From Methanocaldococcus vulcanius M7 (GTDB taxonomy: Archaea > AGJL01 > Methanococci > Methanococcales > Methanocaldococcaceae), in NCBI RefSeq assembly GCF_000024625.1, contig NC_013407.1, forward strand, positions 930,001 to 994,000: 64,000 nt of DNA, given 5' to 3'. This document shows, piece after piece, positions 48,820-56,559 of the stretch; the stretch's first letter is position 1, and each line of letters starts with the position of its first letter. Both the position numbers and the translations under genes were made by a program. The notes beneath the pieces are model-generated. The model was not told the DNA's origin and did no database searches. It saw only the letters and a program-made list of their open reading frames with translations.

Positions 48820-49833
48820 TTATTTTAAAATCTCCCTAATAGCATGCCATTCAATTATAGAAGTTGGTTTGATTATGCCATTTATTACGTCATAGAATAA
48901 AATCTCATTTTCCACTAAAAACTTAAACTCTTTAATTAAGTCCCTTTTAATAATCTCATAGTCATTAACTTTAATATTATCCTTAAACTTGCCCAGTATC
49001 TCATATGTCTTACTTTCATCCAAATCATCTGGCATACTTGCTATTAAAAATCTTAATCCATCTGCTTCAATATTTATCCACTGCTTTATAGTTTGTTCAA
49101 CGGATAAACCTAATTTCTTATTATTTATCAACTGAGAGATTTCATAAGGTAATGATAGATAATTTAGGCAATAGTTTATCTCTCCCTCATTAAAGCCCTC
49201 TTCTTTTAAAATATTTCTTATAGTTTCTTCTCTTAACCAATCAATTAAATAATACTCAGAAGCATTTTTTAGTGTAGAGTTCCTATAAATCTCATCGATA
49301 AACAAAGTATCAGAGGTTAGACAAATTACATGGCATAAATGCTCCATCTTAGTTAGGGATACAAAGAGATTAAACAACTCATTTAACAATGATTTTCCTC
49401 CGTTAAAATAAATATTTTTCAACTTCTGCAGTTCATCGATTATTAGAACTGGCTTTTTTCCTTCTTTTATAACCTCATTGATATTTTCTTTAATCTTTCT
49501 AAAAACATCATTTAATTTTATATCATCAGCATTCCATCCTTCCTCTACCCCAAACTTACATACTTTAATATCAATAATTAAATTATTCCTAACGTATTTT
49601 TTACCTTTTTCAAAGAAAATGCTCAAAAACTCTTCCTTTGTTGGAGTTGCATATTCTCTCAAATTATAATAGAAAAATATTATATTGCTGTTTTCCAACT
49701 CTTTAATAACCCTCCTCATAACAGTTGATTTACCTGATGATTTAGGACCATAAACAAAAAGTATAGAATTTGGCTCTAATTGGCAATAGGTTTTTAGATA
49801 ATGCAATTCTTTTTCTCTATTGTAGAATTTCAT
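48820..49833 (-). CDS. Archaeal STAND-like ATPase (PF01637 type)
   Basis: This 337-residue P-loop ATPase starts FYNREKELHYLKTYC, the hallmark of the expanded archaeal ATPase family in Methanocaldococcus. Walker A is YGPKSSGKSTVMRRV (~residues 29-43) and Walker B is PVLIIDELQKL. Sensor-like CLTSD and a C-terminal winged-helix region follow. Members are thought to act as NTP-driven switches; no substrate is known. The start at 49833 follows GGTGG; the ATG at 49857 lacks a site. It is packed between the PEGA protein (17-bp gap) and the ESCRT-III-like gene. Confidence 0.85.
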   Translation of the reverse strand: MKFYNREKELHYLKTYCQLEPNSILFVYGPKSSGKSTVMRRVIKELENSNIIFFYYNLREYATPTKEEFLSIFFEKGKKYVRNNLIIDIKVCKFGVEEGWNADDIKLNDVFRKIKENINEVIKEGKKPVLIIDELQKLKNIYFNGGKSLLNELFNLFVSLTKMEHLCHVICLTSDTLFIDEIYRNSTLKNASEYYLIDWLREETIRNILKEEGFNEGEINYCLNYLSLPYEISQLINNKKLGLSVEQTIKQWINIEADGLRFLIASMPDDLDESKTYEILGKFKDNIKVNDYEIIKRDLIKEFKFLVENEILFYDVINGIIKPTSIIEWHAIREILK

Positions 49834-49881
49834 TTTAACCACCTTTCTATAATCCAAAAATAAAATTAAAAATATAGCAAA

Positions 49882-50505
49882 TTATTCCTTCTCCATCTTC
49901 TTTAACCAATCCTCATCTTCCTCTTCCTCATCCAATTTTAAACTATCAACTGCACTATCAACATCTACTCCTCCGCTTTCAACTTGCCCCCACGCCTCAA
50001 ATAACTTCTTCTCTGCCTCATCCTCTTCTCCTTCAACCTCATCTAATCTCATCTCAAAGACCTTATTTAGGTTGCTAACCATCTCATCAAACTCCTTTCC
50101 ATCCAATATTATATCACTTAATTTCAACTCTAAGAGTTCCGGCTCTATATTTGATATTTTATTCCAAATTCCAATATTCTTTAGCTCTTTTTCATACTTT
50201 TTAATAATGAGCAAGTTATTAACAAAAGTATATTGCTTTTGTAATGTTGTGAAGTTTTTATACTTTAATTTCATCTCCATCTCCAATGCCTTAATCTCTT
50301 GAGCCAAAATCTTTTTCTTTAACTTATCCGCTCCTATGCCTTCTTGGAAGAGTTGCTTTTTCTTCTTTTCAATTTTATTAATTTCTTTCTTTAATCTATC
50401 TAATTTGCTTTTTAATCTTATTTTTTCTCCTTCTAAGTCCCTAATTGATAATTTCTCAATTGGATTTTTCATAAACATTTTTTTTGCTCTTTCCCATAAA
50501 CTCAT
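49882..50505 (-). CDS. Basic-to-acidic helical protein resembling ESCRT-III/Snf7 (first copy)
   Basis: This 207-residue all-helical protein has a basic amphipathic start (LWERAKKMFMKNPIEKLS), a long charged helical hairpin (residues ~22-100), and a strongly acidic C-terminus (EGEEDEAEKKLFEAWGQVE, then DEEEEDEDWLKKMEKE). Size and charge pattern match ESCRT-III subunits, whose acidic tails bind the MIT domain of Vps4. The NNLLIIKKYEKELKNIGIWNKIS segment lines up with NLLVIKENEVILKSTPLWNTLS of the copy at 62.1 kb, which shows the two are related. The family assignment is by architecture only. GAGGTGG precedes the ATG. Confidence 0.5.
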   Translation of the reverse strand: MSLWERAKKMFMKNPIEKLSIRDLEGEKIRLKSKLDRLKKEINKIEKKKKQLFQEGIGADKLKKKILAQEIKALEMEMKLKYKNFTTLQKQYTFVNNLLIIKKYEKELKNIGIWNKISNIEPELLELKLSDIILDGKEFDEMVSNLNKVFEMRLDEVEGEEDEAEKKLFEAWGQVESGGVDVDSAVDSLKLDEEEEDEDWLKKMEKE

Positions 50506-50518
50506 AGTTCCACCTCAA

Positions 50519-52285
50519 TTATCTTTTAATTAAAACTAATCCAACATCTTTTATAAATTTAATCTCATAATTTCCAGTTTTTTCTAACTTATAAAATACA
50601 TCTCTAACCACATTCTTTGGAAATTCTTTTGTAATATCCTCAAAGGTAATATATCCTTTAATATCAACTTCTTTTTTAACCTCTTTCTCACATCTTAGAA
50701 ACTCCTCATTTTCAAACTCTAAACTCATTAATTCAGCAAACGCTCTGCAGAACTCATCAACCTCATTATAATAAAGTTTTTTCTCCTTAACATCAAATAA
50801 AGCCAAAGATACTTTATCTGATAAATATCTCTCCCTTAAATCCTCTGAACTAACTATCTCCTTAGCTTTATCATCAAATCCTGTTGGTGAGGCAATTAAT
50901 AAAACAACCCTATCGTAATCCTTTCCGTTAATCTTCGCCTTTTCTATAATTTCTTTAACCTCTCCCAATGTCATTGGATACGTGTCAAATCCATCTTTTT
51001 TGTATTCATCTACATGGGAATAATAAACTCCTCTAAACATGATTTTCATTTTCTTTACAAGTGGATTAAGTTTTCTCTCTTCCATTAAGACAATAATTTC
51101 AGTATTCTTAGGTAAATTCTTTGGAATAATGTTTTTTGTTTCAACAATCTCATCTTTATAAATTTTAAATCTTTTTTCATTAACTTTTATGGTTTTATTT
51201 TCAGATAACTTCTTTCTTAACCTATCAACAAACCAAATTTCATAAAAGCTTGCTTCCTCCAACCTAACGATTTTGTCTTTTGATAGTTTCTTCTCTTCCT
51301 CTAATGCCAATTTAATTTTGTTATATAATCTATCAAACTCTTCTTCAACTTCTTTCTTCTCTTTTTCAAGTTTTTTAATCTCTTCATCTTTAAGTTTTAA
51401 AAGTTCATTTAACTCATCAATAATACTTTTATACTCTTCTTCAACTTCTCTTAATTTTAACTCCAATTTTTCTTTCATCTCTATCTCTTTTAATGCTTCA
51501 ATTTCTTTAATTAATTTCTCCCTCTCTCTTTCGAACTCTTTTCTTAGTTGTTCTCTTTCAAATTCAATCTTTTTCCTCTCAATATCTTTCCAATTTTCAA
51601 ATTCCTCCTCTAATCTCTCCCTCTCTCTTTCAATAAACTCCCCTAATCCAGAAATTTTATTTTCTAACTCTCTAATTTTGGTATCAACTCCTTCAATAAA
51701 CCTTCTAAACCAATCATACTTCATTCCCTCAGCAATCGCTTTATCCATCTTTTCTTTATAACTTAACCATTTCTCCTTTGCAAAATCCCTAATATACAAT
51801 CTAATAGTGTGATCTTTTATGCATTCATCAACCTTATTTCCAATGCCATTGTAATACTCTTTTAATAAGTTTAGAGTTTCATCAAAGCTCTTATATTGAG
51901 CGTTCATAATCTCTCTAACAATATCCTCAATGCTCCAAATCTCAAAGACGTTATATTTTAATATATAGCCAATTAGCTCTAATTCTTTCTCTTTGTATTT
52001 ATTTAAGGCAGAAAAATGTTCATTATTATAATAAAAGCTGTAAGCCAAAACTCCCAAAGCCCATTCAAAATTTTTTCTTGTTGCTCTATCAACATCATCT
52101 AAAAACTCTCCGCAATGCCCCTCTTTATATAAATCGTAGTTCTTTTTTATCTTATTCCATAATGCCACTCTTTCCTCAAAATCCTCATAGACAATATCAA
52201 ATCCTTCTCTAATAACTCTTTCTGCCGGACTTTTTAATTTTTTTAGGCATTCAAAGTTTCCACTATCTCCAAATAGCATTTTCAT
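50519..52285 (-). CDS. Large coiled-coil protein of unknown function
   Basis: This 588-residue protein has an N-terminal helical domain (residues ~1-190), a long Glu/Lys-rich coiled coil (~200-335, many EREREKLIKEIEAL-like heptads), and a C-terminal alpha/beta part with KDYDRVVLLIASPTGFDDKA that ends in a possible winged helix (YITFEDITKEFPKNVVRDVFYKL). I recognise no family. Its start overlaps the stop of the 167-residue protein by ATGA, so translation of the two is probably coupled. A coiled-coil scaffold next to ESCRT-III-like and kinase genes could tether or sense membranes; this is speculation. Confidence 0.75.
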   Translation of the reverse strand: MKMLFGDSGNFECLKKLKSPAERVIREGFDIVYEDFEERVALWNKIKKNYDLYKEGHCGEFLDDVDRATRKNFEWALGVLAYSFYYNNEHFSALNKYKEKELELIGYILKYNVFEIWSIEDIVREIMNAQYKSFDETLNLLKEYYNGIGNKVDECIKDHTIRLYIRDFAKEKWLSYKEKMDKAIAEGMKYDWFRRFIEGVDTKIRELENKISGLGEFIERERERLEEEFENWKDIERKKIEFEREQLRKEFEREREKLIKEIEALKEIEMKEKLELKLREVEEEYKSIIDELNELLKLKDEEIKKLEKEKKEVEEEFDRLYNKIKLALEEEKKLSKDKIVRLEEASFYEIWFVDRLRKKLSENKTIKVNEKRFKIYKDEIVETKNIIPKNLPKNTEIIVLMEERKLNPLVKKMKIMFRGVYYSHVDEYKKDGFDTYPMTLGEVKEIIEKAKINGKDYDRVVLLIASPTGFDDKAKEIVSSEDLRERYLSDKVSLALFDVKEKKLYYNEVDEFCRAFAELMSLEFENEEFLRCEKEVKKEVDIKGYITFEDITKEFPKNVVRDVFYKLEKTGNYEIKFIKDVGLVLIKR

Positions 52286-52785
52286 CCCTCTTTAATAATA
52301 AAACTCATCTCTTCATTAATTCTTTCTGATAGGTAATCAACAACCTCTCCATAACCTTCGATTTCAAATATTGCATAGGAAGATTCTAAGGTAATTTTTA
52401 TTATTCCTTTGCCTTTTTTTGTATAAATCTCATATTTTGCTGTTTTTCCAATTGAAGAGATATAAGCTCCTCCCATCTTTGCCATTAGATAGTCGATAAA
52501 CTTTTCCATAAAATCCATATCGTTAATTTTGTATTTTAAACTCTTCCTCTCTTTAGGAATTTTTTTCTTTACCTCCTCTATTTTATAGATTTTTAGTTTT
52601 TTCTCCTCATCTCCTTCTAATTTTGATGAAATTTCTTTAATAAACTCATCCATGTCGTCAATATCAACTATTAATGCAGTTTTTTTTATTTTCTCAATTT
52701 TTCCCATTTTACTCCACTTTTCAATGAGATAATCAATCCTTTTCCTCTCAATGTCTTTATTATAATTTACTATAACCAAATACAT
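52282..52785 (-). CDS. Uncharacterised protein upstream of the coiled-coil gene
   Basis: This 167-residue alpha/beta protein starts MYLVIVNYNKDIERKRIDYLIEKW and has a KTALIVDIDDMDEFIKEISSKL segment, suggesting a ferredoxin-like or small Rossmann fold, followed by a positively charged linker and a second beta-rich part (GAYISSIGKTAKYEIYTKKG). I recognise no family. It is the first gene of the leftward block and lies divergent from terD; the space between (52786-53009) holds both promoters. It overlaps the coiled-coil gene by 4 bp. Confidence 0.65.
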   Translation of the reverse strand: MYLVIVNYNKDIERKRIDYLIEKWSKMGKIEKIKKTALIVDIDDMDEFIKEISSKLEGDEEKKLKIYKIEEVKKKIPKERKSLKYKINDMDFMEKFIDYLMAKMGGAYISSIGKTAKYEIYTKKGKGIIKITLESSYAIFEIEGYGEVVDYLSERINEEMSFIIKEG

Positions 52786-53009
52786 AATCCCACAAATATT
52801 AAGTTGGAATTTTGCCTTTATATAATTTTTGGTTTTGTAGTAGTTATTTATAATTTTCCAAAATGGATATAAAGTTTTTAATTATTTAAAATAGTTTAAT
52901 TATGTAAAATACTTAGATAAAATATATATAGTGGTTTTTTCACATAAGGATATTAACGCATATATAAACATACATGAACTTAAAATAAAATGAGTTGTTA
53001 GGTGGAAAA

Positions 53010-53555
53010 ATGGGGATTTTAAGATTAAAGCAGAAAGGAATGAGTGCATCAATGAAACCAGTTAGAAATTTAGTAGTTACTATGAAATGGACTACCGCCG
53101 CTGATTTTGATTTATCAGCAGTTTATAAAACAAAGTGGGGGGAGTTTGGTATTGTATATTTTGGAGAGTTGGGAAGTTTAACAACCTTTCCTTACATTGA
53201 ATTAAGTGGTGATGAGGGAGTAGGAGATACTGGAGGAGACAATGAAGAAATTTTAAGGATTGCAAAATTGGATGATATGGATTACGTATGGATTATGTGT
53301 TGGGATTATACAATGGTTCAAAAAGGAAGACCTGCAAGATTTAAAGATAGCGATATTGTGTTAATTATTGAAGATGATGAGGGAATGAGGTATGAGGTCC
53401 CTCTTGATACTGGGAACTTTGGAAATGTTGCAGTAATTGCCACAATCGACAACACTTCAGGGACTCCTATGCTAATAAATGAAAGTAAAGTAGGAACACT
53501 TAAAGGTTTGAAAGATTTGGCTCAATTACTGGATATTATAGGAGTTGAATATTAG
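53010..53555 (+). CDS. TerD-family stress protein
   Basis: This 181-residue protein has the TerD beta-sandwich pattern. MKWTTAADFDLSAVYKTKWG corresponds to the LDLSA-type Ca-binding strand, and LSGDEGVGDTGGDNEEILRI corresponds to the acidic DNxTGxGxGDDE calcium loop. TerD proteins bind Ca and belong to tellurite/phage/colicin and oxidative stress systems whose core pairs TerD with TerC. Here TerC-family DUF475 follows after about 110 bp on the same strand. The start at 53010 is favoured by GGTGG at 53001; the frame opens at a TTG at 52995. Confidence 0.85.
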   Translation: MGILRLKQKGMSASMKPVRNLVVTMKWTTAADFDLSAVYKTKWGEFGIVYFGELGSLTTFPYIELSGDEGVGDTGGDNEEILRIAKLDDMDYVWIMCWDYTMVQKGRPARFKDSDIVLIIEDDEGMRYEVPLDTGNFGNVAVIATIDNTSGTPMLINESKVGTLKGLKDLAQLLDIIGVEY

Positions 53556-53665
53556 ATTACTTTTAATTTTGTCTAATTTTTATTATAAATAATTTATAAT
53601 TTTATTGATTATGCATTAATAATATTTTTATTATAAATTTTAAGGATAATTTTTGAGGGGATAGT

Positions 53666-54691
53666 ATGGATATTAAAGAATTGATCAATAACTTTAAATT
53701 TTCGATATTCTTTACAATTATATGTTTAATCTTGGCTTTTCTATGGGGGAATTTTATTGGGCTGTATGTTGCAATAATCTTGGGAATATTGGAAGTTAGT
53801 TTATCTTTTGATAATGCCGTTGTAAATGCGACTGTTTTAAAAAGAATGGATGAATATTGGCAAAAAATGTTTTTAACTGTTGGAATTTTAATTGCAGTGT
53901 TTGGAATGAGATTAACCTTCCCATTGGTTATTGTTTCTATTGCCTCCCATATAAATCCAATAGATGTTGTAAATATGGCATTAAATAATCCATCAGAATA
54001 TGCCATGCATTTAAAAGAGGCACATCCCTTAATATCTGCATTTGGGGGAGCGTTTTTGTTGATGGTATTTTTAAAATACTTTTTAAATGAAGAAAAAGAC
54101 ACGCATTGGATTGGACTAATTGAAAAGCCATTGGCTAAATTGGGAAAGTTAGAATCTATTGAAATTGTTATTGCTCTTTTTATCCTTCTTTTAGCGTTAA
54201 AAATTGTTCCATCATCAGAACAATTAACAGTATTGATTAGTGGCATCTTGGGGATAATTGTTTATGTTTTAGTTGATTCTATAGGAGAGTATATGCAAGA
54301 AAAAGAGCAAGAAATGGTTAATTCAGCTATAAAAGGAGGGCTAATTCTATTTCTGTATTTGGAGTTGTTAGATGCAAGTTTTTCCTTTGATGGAGTAATA
54401 GGGGCTTTTGCAATTACAAGGGACATAATTTTAATTGCCTTAGGATTAGGTATTGGAGCGATGTTTGTAAGGAGTTTAACGGTATATTTGGTAAAGAAGG
54501 GAACTTTGGATGAGTATATATATTTAGAGCATGGTGCAATGTATGCCATTGGAACATTGGCAATGTTAATGTTTATTGGAATTAGATATCATATACCTGA
54601 ATATATAACTGGTTCAATTGGTGCATTATTGATAGGTTTGGCGTTAGTTTCATCAATAATATATAATAAGAAAAATATGGAAATTGCTTAA
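53666..54691 (+). CDS. TerC-superfamily (DUF475) integral membrane protein
   Basis: This 341-residue membrane protein has about nine hydrophobic segments and the twin TerC-type motifs: LSFDNAVVNATVL (~residues 49-61) and a second ASFSFDGVIGAFAIT (~235-249), each placing an acidic residue in the membrane. TerC relatives move or bind Mn or other metals and metallate exported proteins. Together with the TerD gene upstream it forms a minimal Ter pair. A GAGGGG ribosome site precedes the ATG. The TPR gene follows after about 80 bp. Confidence 0.85.
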   Translation: MDIKELINNFKFSIFFTIICLILAFLWGNFIGLYVAIILGILEVSLSFDNAVVNATVLKRMDEYWQKMFLTVGILIAVFGMRLTFPLVIVSIASHINPIDVVNMALNNPSEYAMHLKEAHPLISAFGGAFLLMVFLKYFLNEEKDTHWIGLIEKPLAKLGKLESIEIVIALFILLLALKIVPSSEQLTVLISGILGIIVYVLVDSIGEYMQEKEQEMVNSAIKGGLILFLYLELLDASFSFDGVIGAFAITRDIILIALGLGIGAMFVRSLTVYLVKKGTLDEYIYLEHGAMYAIGTLAMLMFIGIRYHIPEYITGSIGALLIGLALVSSIIYNKKNMEIA

Positions 54692-54772
54692 TTGGAGTTA
54701 GGGAGATTTATTAGATTCATCGTTTAATATATAAACATAAGTATATTTAATTTCTTTAAATTGGGGAGTGTT

Positions 54773-56542
54773 ATGGAGGTAATATATGTATTAATTGCCT
54801 TTGGTGTATTTTATATGTTAATTAAAGTTTCTAATTCATCAAAAAAATCAAAAAATAAAGATAAATCTTCCACTACACATAAAAATTCAAAAACAAATAT
54901 ATATAAAAATTTAGATAGAAATATTAACTCATTATTTGAGGAAGGAAAAAGATATGAAAATGAAGGGGACTATGAAAAGGCAATTATTTTTTATAACGAA
55001 ATTTTAAAAAAAGACCTTAATAATGTTGATGCATGGATTCGTAAGGGGATTTGTTTATATAAACTAAGAAAATTCAAATTATCTATTGAGTGTATGGATA
55101 AGGCATTAAAATTGGATAGAAAAAACTATTTAGCGTGGTTTTTTAAAGGAAACGCACTTATGGAACTAAAAAAATATGAAGATGCATTAAAATGTTATAA
55201 TTATGCACTAAACTTGGCTCCTCCATCAGAAAAGGCAAAAATTCTCAATAACAAAAAACTATTAGAAGAAAAACTTTGTAAAGATAATCAAGATTTTGAG
55301 AGGATAAAACATTTTATTAAAAAAGGTAGAAACTTGTTATTAAAGAACGATTATAACAACGCACTAATAGAATTTAAAAAGGTCTTAATGAGAGATAAAT
55401 ATAACATCGAAGCATTATTTGGAGTCGGCTATTGCCTAAATGCATTAAATAAATTTGATGAGGCATTGGGATATTGGAATGAATATCTAAGATTAAATCC
55501 AAAAGATGCCAGTGGCTGGTTTAATAAAGGAGTGAGCTTATACAACCTAAAAGATTATAAAAATGCCATTTATTGCTTTAAAAAGGTTATTGAATTAAAT
55601 CCAAAAGATGTTGATTCCTACTTATTTATTATAAACGCCTATTTATATCAAAAAGATTATAATGGTGCATTAGAATATGTTAATGAAATACTAAAAATAA
55701 ATCCTCACTGGAAATTTTGGAAAATAAAAGGGGATATATATTATTCAATGAAAAGATACAAAGATGCGATAGATTCATACAAAAATGCATTAAAGTATGT
55801 TAAAGATGAAGAAATATATATATCTATTGGAAACGCCTATAAAAATATTGGGGACTTTAAAAATGCATTAACATATTATGAGTATGCATTAAAACTAAAT
55901 CCAAAAAATATAATTGCAAAAAATCTAATTAGTAAAATTAACAGTATGATTGATAAAAAAACAGAGGAATATATAAATCTATCATTATATCCTACAACAT
56001 TCTACTTCAACGAATGGAATGAAGCCACAATAACAATATCAAACAAAACAAAAGATACAATAAAAAATATTAGTTTTGAATTAAATGCTAATTTATTTGA
56101 AGTAGATAATATTGAGAAAATAAATTATCTCCCTCCTAATTCATCAATTGAAATCACATTCTTAATAAAACCAAAAAAGAAAGGAGAAATTCCTTATGAA
56201 ATAAAACTCTCCTATGAAAGAAATGGAATAAAGCATATAGATGTTTATGAAGAATACATAAAAGTTTCAGAACCTAAAATGCAACAGAAGTCAATTGGAA
56301 AGGAAATATATTATTGTAGTGAGTTATTTTTGATACACTTAAAATATAACGACCTATATAAGGCACTGGGCTATCTATATGATTTAAAAAAATATGCTGA
56401 AAAAAACAAATCGGAAATGGTAAAAGATATAGAAAATCTTCTAAATGAGATAAATTATAGAATAAAAGAGAAAATAGGTGTCTCAGATGACTTCTATAAA
56501 AGGTCAGAAGTAATTATTGAAAGAATAAAATTGGGAAATTAA
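54773..56542 (+). CDS. Membrane-anchored TPR protein sharing modules with the kinases
   Basis: This roughly 589-residue protein begins with a transmembrane helix (VIYVLIAFGVFYMLI), a Ser/Lys linker, and about nine tetratricopeptide repeats (for example YLAWFFKGNALMELKKYEDA, ASGWFNKGVSLYNLKDYKNA; residues ~50-400). A beta-sandwich (~405-495) follows, and a C-terminal helical module with IYYCSELFLIHLKYND matching the tails of the cluster's kinases. The beta-sandwich resembles the segment ahead of the kinase at 62.7-64 kb. It is a candidate scaffold or substrate. The start follows GGGGAG; the upstream TTG is ignored. It converges with the receptor kinase, with 17 bp between. Confidence 0.85.
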   Translation: MEVIYVLIAFGVFYMLIKVSNSSKKSKNKDKSSTTHKNSKTNIYKNLDRNINSLFEEGKRYENEGDYEKAIIFYNEILKKDLNNVDAWIRKGICLYKLRKFKLSIECMDKALKLDRKNYLAWFFKGNALMELKKYEDALKCYNYALNLAPPSEKAKILNNKKLLEEKLCKDNQDFERIKHFIKKGRNLLLKNDYNNALIEFKKVLMRDKYNIEALFGVGYCLNALNKFDEALGYWNEYLRLNPKDASGWFNKGVSLYNLKDYKNAIYCFKKVIELNPKDVDSYLFIINAYLYQKDYNGALEYVNEILKINPHWKFWKIKGDIYYSMKRYKDAIDSYKNALKYVKDEEIYISIGNAYKNIGDFKNALTYYEYALKLNPKNIIAKNLISKINSMIDKKTEEYINLSLYPTTFYFNEWNEATITISNKTKDTIKNISFELNANLFEVDNIEKINYLPPNSSIEITFLIKPKKKGEIPYEIKLSYERNGIKHIDVYEEYIKVSEPKMQQKSIGKEIYYCSELFLIHLKYNDLYKALGYLYDLKKYAEKNKSEMVKDIENLLNEINYRIKEKIGVSDDFYKRSEVIIERIKLGN

Positions 56543-56559
56543 GATAATTTATAAACCAT

